Below are positions 52,375 to 64,000 of a stretch of 64,000 bases of DNA, in pieces. The position numbers and the translations under genes are program-made. Positions within the stretch are counted from its first letter, which is position 1; every line of letters starts with the position of its first letter. The stretch comes from Aplectana chamaeleonis (Eukaryota > Nematoda > Chromadorea > Rhabditida > Cosmocercidae): assembly GCA_029168955.1 (NCBI GenBank), contig JAPDOI010000144.1, forward strand, positions 62,001-126,000. The letters are read 5' to 3'. The notes under the pieces were generated by a model. The model worked only from the letters and a program-made list of their open reading frames with translations, was not told where the DNA came from and searched no databases.

Positions 52375-55276
52375 CAGACAACCGTTAGAGTCAAAGAGAG
52401 TGTGCTGCCAGTGGCCTGTTTGACCGCCAATCACAGCCCTTCACTCCTCCTTCGCTCGACGAGGGAGTGAACGAAAATCCGAATTTCGCGGCTCGAAACT
52501 TTTTTGAGAGGTTTTTTCATATGATTTTTTAGAGCCCAACCGCTCGTCTACACGACTTCAGGCTCCAAGAATGAATCGATACGGCAGCTCGATATCTACC
52601 GAAAAACAGACATAACAAGCAATCGCACCGGGCCACGATTGGACTACAAGGAGAGCCTGAGGCGTCGTTTATACTTCCGCGGGGGAGCGCAACCGCGTGA
52701 TTGATATGACAGAAATGCACCGTACCGCGCCGCTTGGCAGCGAGAGGATAAACTACGCTTGAAGCGCGAGAATCGCGAATCTGAAAATCCGCATCCATTT
52801 GCTGATTCGTGGTGATAAGCGCCTCTAGAGGGCGGATCAGCACAAACCCGCGGAAGGCGGCCGCATACGGAGACGAACCGGCTCGTAACTGGTGGATTTT
52901 GTGTTTTCCGTTTATAAAAGGCCATGAATTTTTTGAGCTACTGAAGCGAGGGCAGCCTGAAGTATCGCGGTAGCTCGCACAGATTATCGCTTTTACATTG
53001 CTTTGGACGCTTGCGCTTCGTTATTCAAGGTATTTATTTCTGCCGCAGGTTTGCGTTTAATATAAGCGTGGCTCGCATCAGCACGTATGTATATATCATA
53101 TGAAGGTATGAAGGTGTGAGGCAGGCACCGACAAAAGGCATGCGTTAACGGATATCGGTAAGAACGTGCGTTGTTTTGATTGCATCTGCAAAAAAAATTG
53201 GAGCAGAAGGATTGCGAAATTCTCAACGTGAACTTGGCCAGCGCAATTAGAAGGTTGAGGGTTCTTTCACCTTTTTCAGTGTGAAAAAAGTCTGGAGATT
53301 CATGCGGTGAAAGGAAATGGAATAATGAGTTTCCTCCTACAGTTGACCCCCCTAAGAGTTTCCCAGTTCCAGCAACCCTTAGGTGGGGAAATGGCCAGTT
53401 CTGGTTTGAGTGAAGCGAGAGAGAAGCGAATGCTCCATTTGATGACCGCGATTCCTTTGATGGGAGCCGCCATCGTGATTCCATGCCTCTCAACTTAATT
53501 TTAGCGCCCTGATATGGTCTTTACGTAGAAGGAAGTTCACCGATCGTGTGCAGGGAACCACACTCGAGCTTTCGGACTCACAATCAGTCCCATAACTGGG
53601 CCCAGTTGAGGTCTCTTGCGAGGATTGCAGCTATGAAATTGGTCTTCCGTGAGGTTGTTACCTCTCAAAAACGTCCCTATGGTCTAGGGAGGCTTGGTTT
53701 TGGGATGCGTAAGCAAAATGTTATGCGACAGCTAACGGCATGGCCCGGGCAGAATTTTGATTCTGAAACTTCCCGCTGAATTGGAGCGTACGCTACGGGA
53801 GGTCTCAAGAAACGTACGAAAGCCGCGGAGAGACATACGTTTTCGAGTTATCACCAAAATGTGTCCATCTTCCATGGTCCAGCCATCGTCCGCACACTCT
53901 TCGAGACTGCCGTGTAAATATCGGCATTTTGGCCAACATTATCCTGCTGTGAATAGCGTCAGCCCTGACTTCAAGGCTATTTTTTAAAAAAGTAAGGGCT
54001 AATACATAGCTCGTGAAACGTCCAGACGGTGTTCAACTAGGCCAGCATAATTTATCCAACCAGAACTTTGGTAGTGTCAAAATTTGGACGAGCCATGCTT
54101 TTAAGAAATCCGAAACAAGTATGGTGCGCGCTTGAAATGCCCCTCAGAGATCCCTTCAAAACCTATTTTCTTCTTCTCAACTGAGTTTTCTGTGAAGCGT
54201 TTCGAAATCTTTCCTTTACAGAAGAGCCTCTCCACGTAAAGGTGAAATTTCTGCGCCTACAATCGATTGTTTCGAACCTAAAAATTGGTCTCCAAAGACC
54301 GTTTTGAACGGGCTAAAGAAACTTAATTAGTTTTTTTGTTTAGGACCATAGGTGAGTGTCATTTGGGTTCAGGAATGTGTTATTTTTCATAAGTTGGGTG
54401 TTATTTGGCTTCAACACGTTGCAGCAACGCGAAAATACCTAAATCGAAATATACTGGTAAATTTTCCATCAGAATCCTGGAATTCGACATTTTTTCAAGC
54501 ACCCCCACCTTATGAAGCGCTCTTCGGCTCCAAGTTTCGACGTCGGATAGAAATGACTTAAATACACAAAAGTGAAACCTTAAGCTTGATCACGTACCAA
54601 ACCTGTGCCACATTTTACTGTATAATGGTACTTCTATGAGGTGGCCCTTCCGAAAGAAATATACATTCGCGAAGCAAATCTTTGACGCAGAAATCAAGTC
54701 TGTCCTCACTCTGAGCGGAGTTATAAGCGATCTTCCGCATAAACATGAATTTGTTGGGGGTAGAGGCAGCCATCCGAGAGGTGAAAGTTGTTTAGGATTC
54801 TCGAATGCAAAAGGGTGAAGATTCTCTCCGAATTTCTGATTTCGAAAACAAATCATTTCTTGATCTTCTCTTATTTTGCTTCGAGTTTGTTTGATTTCTC
54901 GTATTTTTAAGAAACGTTAAAAAACCGTTTCGAACGGGTAGGTGACTTTGCAGCTATAATTTTATTCAAATGTTTCGAACATGATTTTAAAATTACCATT
55001 TTTTACTATCAAAGCTTGCCTTCGGTGGTATACATCTATTAAAGGTTATTTCGGAACAGGGTACTGCACGAGGTGTGGGCCGGCCAGTTTTGCTCAGCCC
55101 CTTCCCCCTCTAATGGCAATTTTGCTCACACTCCCCCCCCCCCAGGCACGTTATTAGGTCAATTTTCGACCCTTGTTTCCCACCTCCACCGAGAGCTGAT
55201 GCGTTTAAGCAGTTTATCCAGCAGGTTTACATACTTCTAACGCTTCACTGCAGTGAAATTTCTCTTGTCGTATTTA
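52375..55276. other. No gene recognised
   Basis: A MITE-like block (GCGTCGTTTATACTTCC to the inverse near 52770) resembles 32949-33084. The longest minus frame (52993-53493) shows no motif and no splice context. 54779-54850 shares AGGTGAAxGTTGTTTAGGAT with 37643. A poly-C run is at 55133. Confidence 0.35.
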
Positions 55277-55441
55277 AATGGTAGGTATCGTCCATCACTG
55301 GATGAGGGATGGCCGCGAAGCTGCTTGGCGGGAAAAATTGCGCGCGGGAAAACGAAGGAAGAGTGGCTATTGATCGCACAATTTTTCCCGCCAAGCAGCG
55401 TCGCGGCGATCTCTCATTCAGTGACTGACGATATGTACCCT
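55277..55441. mobile_element. 165 bp hairpin (GGTAGGTATCGTCCATCACTG)
   Basis: Inverted arms of about 65 bp through GCTGCTTGGCGGGAAAAATT and its inverse. No clear target duplication. Confidence 0.8.
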
Positions 55442-55576
55442 CTATGAAACGTCGTATTTCACGTCATTCGAGGCGCGAGCGGCGGGCGCGACGTCTCGGC
55501 CTCCGTCTCCCCTACGCTCTCTCACTTTCTACAACCTCCGCTCCCCACCAGCACGTGTAGGAACCAAGTGAATTAA

Positions 55577-56068
55577 GGCCCTAGTTATACACCAGCGGAA
55601 TGAAAACGTCTCGCGATGACATTGCCGCCGCTTGCTGCGTGAATCTGGGCTTCGTCTGCAATGTTGCGTCTTCGGCGTCTTTGACGCAATACTGCGGACA
55701 AAATTTTCCAGGCGTTTTTAATGGTATTTTATCGGTTTTTTCGCTTCTGACACTTTTTATTTGCAGAGTAGCACTAATAATCAATTCCTCTCGTCATTAC
55801 AGTGCTCGTTATGTCGTTTTGGTAATGTTTTTACAATTTTAAATCTGAAAAATAATCAGCTGGTGGAAATTGGCAAATTTCCAACAGGGCAGGTCCCGTA
55901 AGGATGCAGTATACGGTGCCGTGGCGTGTATACCTGCTCTGTGCGGCCTTCCGGCGCGTTTTTCTGCGACTACTGTTCCTTTTGGCAGGCCTGAGCGCAG
56001 GCAGGGCGCATATAAGTGATAGTTGTCTTGCTATTTCCGCAGCGTCCCGCCGGTGTATAACTAGGGCC
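55577..56068. mobile_element. PIF/Harbinger-type MITE, copy B
   Basis: 492 bp, TAA at 55574-55576 and 56069-56071, termini GGCCCTAGTTATACACC. Inverted relative to copy A (14909-15400), same length, three substitutions noticed over the part compared. Confidence 0.93.
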
Positions 56069-56155
56069 TAAGCCGTTTTATAGCCTGTAACTGGTAACTG
56101 CTTGTGCTGTGTAATAAAATGCGGATGCTCGCGTGATTGATTTACAAAGTATACC

Positions 56156-57372
56156 AACTTTCAGCGTCTAAGATGGACGCTGAAGGGCGCTACAGTATCC
56201 GGGATCACACCTTTCTCAGGTGTGGTCCCACCGGAAGTCGACAATTTTGAAAACTAGGAGTCATGGGAGTAGAATATTTGAGTCCAGGGTAGTTGATGTA
56301 CTCGGGATACTCACTTTCAACGCCCAACATGGATGCTGAACCCCGCTACAGTAGAAGGCCGCACACTTTTCTCATGTGTTGTCCCTCCGAAAAGGGGCAT
56401 TTTTGAAACTTAGGTGTCACGAGAGTAAGATATTTGAGTCCAGCTTGGTCAATTTACTCTTGAGACTTGTTTTGACCATCTCAAATGAACGCCGAAAACA
56501 TATAAAGCGTTAGACGATGAAAAAATCGGCTTTTCTTTGAAAAAGTAGGGTTTTTTGGAACGTTGTAAGTTAAGTGCTGAACGAGTTATTTGGAGAAACC
56601 CTGGCTTTAAAAAACCAGACTATATACTCTATCGTTTGAAGCTTTCCTTACCCCTGGAGAAAGCCTTTGAAGAAAATTTACTAGGTGTGGGTTTTGCTTC
56701 AAAATGCACTGAGTGCCCACAGCTGGGCCCACACCTAAGTACTGAGAAAACGCGAAAAATGATGCAGAGCCTACACCAGGAAATTTTTCTTCAAAGGCCT
56801 TCTCCAGGGGTGCGGGTAGTCTCAAAGGGTAGGGTACAGAGCAAAGTTTCTTAATGGGATTTTTCCTTATTTAGATACCTTATTTAGAACTTAAGTTACT
56901 GCAGTTTCAAAACCCAAATTGATGTTCGTGGATTGGCCGATTTTTTCATCGTCTCCCGACGTAGAGTTCGCACAATAATTTTAGTCTGATGAATGGACGG
57001 GGCTGCGACGGTAGATCACCCCGCGCGAATCGAAACCCCATTCTCCAGTGAGGCCGCCAACCCCGCACGGCCAGTCGCCTGGTCCATGCGTCAGACTAAA
57101 GCGAAAACGGAAACCATATATGTAGCGGTCTTCAGCGTTACTCTGAGATGATGAAAGTTTGTAACCCAGGGTGAATCGACCACGCTCGACTCAAATATTC
57201 TACTCTCATGACTCCTACTTTTCAAAATTGACGACTTTCGGCGGGACCACACCTGAGAAAGGTGTGATCCCGCATACTGTAGCGGTGTTCAGAGTTCATC
57301 TGAGATGGAGAAAGTGAGTATATAGGGTGAATCGACCTAGCTCAACTCAAATATCAACTCTCGTGACTCATG
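56156..57372. repeat. ~1.2 kb palindrome with tandem arms
   Basis: The left arm has two units of about 170 bp (GGATCACACCTTTCTCAGGTG and variant, TATTTGAGTCCAG). The right arm (57125-57372) carries them inverted (CACACCTGAGAAAGGTGTG, GACTCAAATATTC). An inner inverted pair is GACGATGAAAAAATCGGC (56514-56531) with 56937-56954; the centre near 56740 pairs CTTTGAAGAAAATTT with AAATTTTTCTTCAAAGG. A 121 bp MITE interrupts the right side. Confidence 0.82.
56980..57100. mobile_element. 121 bp TTTAGTC MITE nested in a palindrome
   Basis: Same length and termini as 40305-40425 (TTTAGTCTGATGAATGGACG ... GCGTCAGACTAAA). It interrupts the right side of 56156-57372. Confidence 0.85.
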
Positions 57373-59295
57373 GAGATCCTTTGCAGAAATCATTCAGCAT
57401 TTAGTCGTCAAACTGCTTTGGACTTTTTACATGCTGGATTCATATGTCTTGACTATTATTCTGAGAAGATCTTAACTTCACCCTAAACTTCCTAATTGAA
57501 TTCCGCGACTCTTAAGTCAGTTAAATCAGCCTTTTAAATAAAATCGCAATCTATATTTGAAGTCTGCGTGAAGAACTGTTCCTGATGGTTTTAACTCACA
57601 AACACGTTGGCTCAATTGGTCTTCGTCCAGAGATCAAACCCCCCTCTTCCACTCCTCCGAAGCTCAGAGCCCACCCCTGTGGGTCCCACACCCGCGCCAA
57701 ACCCTGTTTCGGAAACCCCGTGAAACACTTCGTCGAATATTTTTTTCAGGTAAGCAAAATATTTTCCCGATCCTTCAGCAGGCTTCAATTCTTGAAATAC
57801 CGGCCTTTTGCTTGTGACTTTTTACCCGCTGAAGGTGGATACGTGGCGTAGGTTGTTTTCTAAACCTATAGAAATTCTGCGACGTAGTGTATTTTGGGTT
57901 AAGACCTACATACTTGCTCCAAGAGCCAGCACCGCATTTAATGTCAGTATCGAGGAGGAGTTCCTCTCCGAAGTTGCAGACAGCCGCTTTTAGAGCCAGC
58001 AGACTGGAGATAATCGTGCTGGGACGAAGAGTAATTTTGCCATAACCTCGTGGTCCCAGCATGATTCTGTTTGCCCTACGTGTTGCAAGAGCGGTTGTTT
58101 GCAACTGCGGACCGCAATTTCGCTCCGATAAAGACAGTAGTTTCACAGGAATCTGCGTCTCCCTCTTCGTTCATGAGGACGAAAGCATTTCCTAGAGATA
58201 AACAACTGTGGAGCTCGGCTACGCCGACCTGGCTCTCTTATGGAGCAAGGAAAGTTCAGAACGCCTTTATAAGTTTGAGCCGGTCTGTGTGAGAAGCGGA
58301 GCGGTTGGTCATACAAGAATCTCGTTATCAATAATTATATTGCGTCATGTACGACTTCATGATGATTCCCAGCTGGGAATGTCGTGGTAAGGTTTCGCCG
58401 AAAACTGGAATCGGAAAGAATAATCAAATACCAGGAATGCGTGTTAAGTGTTAAATTTAGCTATGCTCTAAACAGCAATTTCAAATAATGCCCTCAACCG
58501 CATTTTCACGATTTGCTACGATTTGTTACGATTCTCTGCGACTTTAGGCCGAAGTTTCGTAAAGCGTAAAAAAAATTCCGAAAACGCCCGTAATTCGTGA
58601 ATCGTAGCCGCCAGCCAGATTCCAAATATAGTTTTCGTGCACAAAACTGCACCTATGTGCCCTCCGGGCATAATAACAGGCTCCGCCCAGCCAGCGTATC
58701 GCTCTTCCGCTTCAAGCTGCATTCATGAATTTTCGGGTACGCTTCTACATGTGGGCGGCCATACATGCGTGCAGATACGCACATTTCCTCACAGGAGGGG
58801 GAAGGGGGCTGCGCAAATCTACCGATCCAAAATGTGGGGGGTCGGACCAAAGTTGGGTTGAATTACACCTGGCGCCGTAGCTTGTTTCCATTGCCGTGAA
58901 CTGTAGGCACAAATAGTCCCATACTGTCCCAAACTCGGGACTATCCACTTACATGAAACCATTTCGCTCGCGGCCGAGTCATCGATGGACGAATTTCTTC
59001 TATTTTCCGAAAACCGCTCTGCAACGTGTTGACGGTGCCAATGTTGTGGCAGAAGTGGCTGAGGTTTTCCAAGTTGGGGCAAAATTGCTGTAACAAGACG
59101 TTCATAATTTTGACTATGTATCCCTCTAGTAAACGAGAATGGCAAAGGAGCAGTTCGCAAACCGCAACTTGTGAAGAAAATTAAGGTTAAAAGTATTTGA
59201 CGGCGGGGTTTGAATTCTCGCCATATCGCTTTTTTCGACAGTTGCGCTGGGTTGCTAGCTTTAGACGGGATTCGAGGCATTCGAACTCTTATATT
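57373..59295. other. No gene recognised; relatives of other repeats
   Basis: 57750-58262 contains fragments of the palindromic array 38519-39526 (TTTTCCCGATCCTTCAGC; CTCTTATGGAGCAAGGAAAGT). 58103-58140 (CGGACCGCAATTTCGCTCC) resembles an arm of the 5612-5889 MITE. 58500-58610 is the TTACGATT repeat. Confidence 0.45.
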
Positions 59296-59429
59296 GTCGG
59301 CATGGATCCGAAAGAGACTTCTCGTTCACCGTTGGCGCAAACTCGGTGCCATATGCTATAACAAAGGTGCACTGAGTTTGCGCCAATCTCCAGTGTGGAA
59401 CGCAAAGTCTCTTCAGTATCCATGCCGAC
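59296..59429. mobile_element. Short GTCGGCATGGATC hairpin
   Basis: 134 bp, arms GTCGGCATGGATCCGAAAGA and TCTCTTCAGTATCCATGCCG, inner GGCGCAAACTCGGTGCCATA. Confidence 0.88.
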
Positions 59430-59711
59430 CATAGTCAAACACGGAAAACGGTAAGTAGTTCTCAGCGTGTACGATGCCTTTAAATGTTCTTAGAAACGCA
59501 ATCAGAGCTTCCAGCCTGTAGCAAAAGGGCAGGTATCGTTATAGACAAAATTCTGAACACACTAGGAAAAATCTCCATAATCGTTGATGCAGACCCGCAG
59601 TAGTTTTGAAATCGAATCGCATTTGGCGATCAGTTGGGCGTTTTCAAATACAGGTCGTTTATGCTTTTGGATGCACAATGAGTTTTGCTACTTTCCTCGC
59701 TGCGGAAGCGT

Positions 59712-60348
59712 GTGAAAACCACCATACACGCTCGCAAACATGGTCGAGATATCAGCACAAATAGGCCCGCACGGCCCCTACCATGTCGTCAACGACGGTT
59801 CAAGCGCACAAAATCATCCAGGATGGCATTATTTGAGCCATCATGTCTCGCACGCCCGTATTTTCACACCTCTTCGAGTAACAGAATGAAAAGTTAAACA
59901 TGAGAAAACACGTGATAATTGAGGGTGATAGCACTATCACCAGTGCACGAGAGAAACAGCTCGATTTACCTGGATATTACATGTTTGTGCCCTGATGAAA
60001 TCCTCCATTTTCGAAAGCCAGCCGGAGTAGAGCGGCATTCTCGAAAGTGGATGAGAGTTTAGGGGTGTTTAGACAGGTAATAATCAAGTAAATCGAGCTG
60101 TTTCTCTCGTGCACTCCCCTTTGATAGTGCTATCACTCTGAGTTACCACAGTTTTTCACAAGTTCAACTTTTCATTCTGTTACTCGAAGGGGTGTGAAAA
60201 TACGGGCGTACGTGACAGTGATGGTCAAATACTGTCATCCTGGATGTTTTTCAGCGCTTCAAACGTCGTTCACGACATGGTAAGGGCCGTGCAGGCCTAT
60301 TTATGCTGATATCTTGACCATGTTTGCGAGCGTGTATGCTGCCTTTAA
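59712..60348. mobile_element. Second copy of the AGGCAGCATACACGC foldback
   Basis: About 637 bp palindrome homologous over its length to 22346-23007 (CGTATTTTCACACC(T/C)CTTCG, AGTAACAGAATGA, GTGATAGCACTAT). The right end is ATGCTGCCTTTAA; the left end has lost TTAA. Confidence 0.87.
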
Positions 60349-61126
60349 CTGCCCGAGTAATGATAGAATTTTCAACATTTTTTTATGAAAAAAAAACTCA
60401 AAAAAAAAATCCAAAGCTCTCTCAAAGTAGATATTTGAGGCGCTGAACACGAATACGAATCACTTTTTCGATAATTCGAACGATAAAGACAGTAAAAATT
60501 GTATTTTACCTACAGAGCTCGCAACTTCTACGCCAATAAATTTTCTTTTTACTACCACTCGGCCAGCTAGGGTAGGGTTTTCATAACTACACGCGAGGTA
60601 GGCGATCAGAAAAACCTGGTCTCATGGATAGTTCTGGCGACCAGGTCTGGTCATTTCCTTGTAAGAACTATTGCAATATGCTTATGAGCACTATCGCGGA
60701 CTCACGATGTCTGGGAATTCTTCTCCCTTTTAATTTCGTTAGCATCGGAGGGCAACCGCTCCTCTTCATTCTTTTTGAACACATGTGCTAAGTGTCTCTT
60801 GACCAGTTGACATTTCAAATCCGCAGACATATCCATCTTCCTGACCGCCTTTCCAATAGAACGCGCCTCGGTGGTGTGGAGACGGTCGCGTTTTATATTG
60901 TTGTCGAAACACGTCTACTGCTCCTAACATGATGATCATCGCTTCTCAGCGGAACCTGCGGTCAATACAGAAAACTGACATAAGTACAGAATATGCACAA
61001 ACTTTGGAAAGTGAAGATCGCTCAGAAACCTTTGAAATGAACTTGAATAATATATAAAAGCGACGGGGCTACGGCTTCGACATTCGAGAAACCACTGCGA
61101 GATCATCTTGCTCAAATCGTGTTACT
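60349..61126. other. No gene recognised
   Basis: Contains a GAGGCGCTGAACACGAATACG repeat core at about 60450. Nothing else assigned. Confidence 0.35.
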
Positions 61127-61648
61127 TCAAAGGCAGTGTTATGTGACAAAAAACCGTATTCTAGTTTTCTATGTTTTCGAGTATGCAAGTTCATAAAGTA
61201 GAGGATAATAGGGAAAAGTCCCATTAAACACTCGAATGTCGGAGAAAATACTGTTAAAGAGAAACCTCTTATCCTCTGTTTCGGAAACTAATTTATTTTG
61301 TTTCTTCGCGTGCTTGTGCGGAGCGAGGGTAGAGACAGCGACAAAGTGTGGGGAAAAGGACAGGCCGCATACGCACGCCATGTAACAGTTGTCACGTAAC
61401 ATGTAACACACGTATAAATGATCAGTTGCCGAAAATTCGGCAGCTGTTCCTTTATTGAAGCCAATGATGAACAAATGTTACATGGCGTGGGCGGGGTGAT
61501 CCAATAGGTAGGCTGGTTCACGAAATTTTCACCCTATTCCTGGTCGTTTTTCGTCGTACCTTCGTCCTGAATGTTCTTAGAGGCACCCAAGGCATACGTT
61601 ACTGCAAAAAAGAAACAGACAAATTATCATCGTGAACACTGCGTTTAA
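61127..61648. mobile_element. TTAA-family MITE, inverted copy of 47404-47982
   Basis: Left end TCAAAGGCAGTG, right end ATCATCGTGAACACTGCGTTTAA. Interior GGATAATAGGGAAAAGTCCC and GGCGGGGTGATCCA match the other copy inverted. 61315-61365 (GAGCGAGGGTAGAGACAGCG) also recurs at 62530. Confidence 0.8.
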
Positions 61649-61906
61649 TTTAACCCCAACCTGTACAGTATTCTTCACAAACGAGGTCCCACAACCAGCT
61701 TGAGGAATAATTATTTTATTGCGAAGACTGCGGAATCTTATGTAACAACAGGCGCTACAGAAGCGGAACTTCCTAGCGGAGAAGCTAGCCTTCTGAGTTT
61801 CGAGTTTGGCCGCCATCTCAAATCATTCGAATCTTTTAATTTCCATCACTTGGCTATGTTCAGTGAGTTTTCGACATGATGAGTGCCAAGATCTCTTCTC
61901 ATTAAT

Positions 61907-62209
61907 CACATAAAGTGTGTCCGAATGAGAATGGAGAGCCATGCCGCCGGTTTGCATGTCGAGCGGTTGTCGTGTGTGCCGCTCATGGACGAGTGTTCAA
62001 ACGACTGCCACCCCCTCTCGGCTGCAGAGCTGATTGATCGAACCAGCTGGCCTACTGGCAGTCGCTGCCGGCCTCGCTCATAATCAATGGCAGCGAGGGA
62101 AGGCTCGCCGTCGTTTTGCATGCTCGTCTGAGAGCGGCGCACCCGACGGCCGCTTGACACATACGCCGGCCGCATGGTTCACCAGTCTCATTCGGATACA
62201 CTTTATGTG
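61907..62209. mobile_element. 303 bp foldback (CACATAAAGTGT)
   Basis: Arms CACATAAAGTGTGTCCGAAT and ATTCGGATACACTTTATGTG continue about 55 bp. A central hairpin (CGCTGCCGGCCTCGC region) follows. The open frame 61883-62083 lies within it and is not a gene. Confidence 0.82.
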
Positions 62210-62446
62210 GCTTTACTTGTGATGTATTTTACTTGTATGTGATTTATACTATGTAATAATTTGCTAATGATGCTAGAAAATGTATTTTTTTGCTGCATTC
62301 AATATTCAAAATTTTGTGTTATTTCAAGTGTAAAAGCAGGCTGTTGCTCTTACAAGTTGAGTGAGCACAGCAGCACCAAAGGTCAGCGTAAGTAGAGCGA
62401 GAGCTTCACTGAATCTCTAAACCAGCAGTGATACAGGAACTGTACT

Positions 62447-62880
62447 GTCGGCACGGATCGCACTGATATTTGCGTTCCTTAAGGTCTATAACCTCTGGTT
62501 CCGAGTGAATATTACTTTGCTCCCTCGCGCGCTTGTGTGGACCGAGGGTAGAGACAGCGGGAAAGTGTGAGGACAAGGAGACTCAGCAGACGCGCGCCGA
62601 TGCACGCGATGAACGGGAATAAATTTCACTCGGAAACAGAGGATACATAGTTCGGCGGTAAAGTCGCACCGCAGTGATGGAGAAAAAAGGGCAGCGACGA
62701 TGCTGCGTAGCCGCTCTCTATTCTTCAACGTGATGGCGAGTTTTTTTTCTGCTCGACTATGCAGAGGCTTTTATTGTGCGTCGGCACCAACTCGGTGCAC
62801 GCATTTTATAACATATGCGCATCGAGTTTGCGCCAAAACCGAATAAGGAACGTAAAATATTAGTGCGATCCGTGACGACT
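62447..62880. mobile_element. 434 bp member of the GTCGGCA family
   Basis: Ends GTCGGCACGGATCGCACTGA and TTAGTGCGATCCGTGACGAC are inverted over about 35 bp. The right part retains the GGTGCACGCATTTTATAACA loop and GAGTTTGCGCCA block; the left holds the GAGGGTAGAGACAGCGG repeat. Confidence 0.75.
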
Positions 62881-64000
62881 GCATTTAGCGACAAAGCAAT
62901 TAGGCCAGACCGTGAAGAAGCCCTTTCACCAACTCATTCCTTTCAATTGACAAACTAAACTCAACTTTCCCTTCCAAATGTCCACCTTGGGAGTGGCCAC
63001 AAGTCATTCGTTCTGGATTCCTTCTTACTGGAAAACATTTTGCAACATTCAGTTACGTTTCTTGAGACCCGATTTATCACACGTCGATTTTGCGGAAAAT
63101 ACCAGAGTCTAAGTGCTATGTACATAGGTTGAACTTGTTTTCTGTTTTCTGGGCGGAATAATTCCTACCTCCACTCCCTCCCCCCTCCCCCCTCTGCTGA
63201 TTCAATGAAACCCTCCATTAGTCATGGATATGCGGAACGGGGGTGGTCTGCGCCAGTCATTCTATAGGCCACTTAGCGCGTTTAATCGCCTTTACGACCG
63301 CGAATTATCAAGCGCGTGAGCCAAATGACGCGCGCACTAACCCGAAATTCGTCAATCTAAGAAATTCGAGAAAGGTCTGGTAGTTTTGGAAGATTCAATT
63401 TGTAAATGAAGCTATTCAGAAATGATTTTCTAGCTGTCGAGGCTTCTGATTTTTCATTGCTTACACAGCTGTCGAAATTGTGCAATATTGTCACTTTCCC
63501 TGTTTTTTCTATGAATGTTGTTTGCAGCCGTGCAGGAAAACACCATCTCGTCCATGTGATAAATTGTTTGGGCTGCCGGACACAAAAAGCCATGTGGATA
63601 ATAAAAAAATGGTTCAATAACTATCTATAGAGGCATACACACCATCGTACGCTCGTGGTTACGAAGCACTGATGGATTCCGAATTAGAGCCATAGTACAA
63701 AGTACATCACGCATGAATTCTTATTGTATGGGCCTCTTGTCAAGTTTAGTCTAGCGGATGGATAAGACACGACCATTCGCGGCTGGCCGAGCGACGTTTG
63801 CGACACCACTGACCAGTGGGGTTGCGATCGCGCGCGACGATCTGCCGCCGCAGCCCCGTTCATTCACTAGACTAAATTATTCAACGGAACTCCAGACGTA
63901 CATATTTCGGAGCGCAATTAGCGGATTCACTAACACCCGAGTAGTCTAACAATTAGACAAAAAACGGAATTTAGAAAATACGGAATTTAGACAGGATTTT
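62881..64000. other. Window end: no gene recognised
   Basis: A pyrimidine tract (CTCCCTCCCCCCTCCCCCCT) is at 63173-63195. A 132 bp MITE with TTTAGTCT and AGACTAAA ends occupies 63745-63876. The minus frame 63357-63617 and plus frame 63406-63630 show no motif or splice context. Confidence 0.4.
63745..63876. mobile_element. 132 bp TTTAGTCT MITE
   Basis: Inverted termini TTTAGTCTAGCGGATG and CATTCACTAGACTAAA; same family as 21533-21836. Confidence 0.75.

Noticed and set aside
55600..55842. Identical ~80-codon open frames at 55600-55842 (+) and 15129-15377 (-)
   Set aside because: Both lie inside the 492 bp MITE; identity reflects a recent copy, not coding constraint.
1..64000. CRISPR arrays, bacterial operons, phage modules
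   Set aside because: Direct repeats present are minisatellites or transposon arms without spacer structure; gene content and introns are animal.

Overview
The window looks like a repeat-rich nematode (Rhabditida-like) nuclear genome. The evidence is two recognisable multi-exon animal genes whose short introns are 53-73 bp with GT-AG ends, a nuclear receptor of the HNF4-derived type that nematodes have expanded, a ferlin, a Tc1-clade transposon, and a very dense population of palindromic DNA elements. The species cannot be told from the sequence. No bacterial operons, rRNA, convincing tRNA or CRISPR arrays were seen.

Two host genes, both on the minus strand, can be assembled from small exons that do not stand out as long ORFs. 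(1) An HNF4-like nuclear hormone receptor: nine exons from 48726 down to 30685, all in phase, predicting 354 aa with a complete two-finger DNA-binding domain, a ligand-binding domain and an AF-2 helix. Its 8.0, 5.4 and 3.1 kb introns are packed with transposable elements. (2) A ferlin-family membrane-fusion protein: an acidic/basic linker (23868-23375), then after a 7.3 kb intron the C2B domain and the start of FerI (16041-15458), then pieces matching the FerA entry (13735-13646) and FerB (12842-12512). The third C2 domain expected between 15458 and 13735 was not found; that gap holds a recent 492 bp element and a minisatellite block. N-terminal and C-terminal parts were not found either.

Layout. 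0-1.5 kb: a non-LTR retrotransposon fragment split by a TTAA-flanked MITE. 1.9-2.1 kb: an orphan phase-0 exon candidate. 2.3-8 kb: dispersed repeats and MITEs. 8.6-10.9 kb: a 5'-truncated LINE with one nonsense codon. 11-16 kb: ferlin 3' exons and MITEs. 16.5-23.3 kb: a cluster of foldback elements, including a 301 bp Mutator-like MITE with a 10 bp target duplication, lying in the ferlin intron. 23.4-23.9 kb: ferlin linker exons. 26.3-28.1 kb: an inverted-repeat element carrying a LINE 3' end. 28.1-30.7 kb: mostly unassigned. 30.7-48.7 kb: the receptor gene with nested elements in its introns (a Tc1-type transposon, a ~1 kb palindromic array, a three-layer nest, and two abutting PIF/Harbinger-like elements). 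48.7-64 kb: no convincing host gene; many foldback MITEs, one being the almost identical sister of the 492 bp element in the ferlin gene.

The main biology is therefore two animal genes being expanded and possibly eroded by a population of inverted-repeat elements. Several elements preserve their target duplications (TTAA, TTA/TAA, TA, 9-10 bp), which allows superfamily assignment without database searches.
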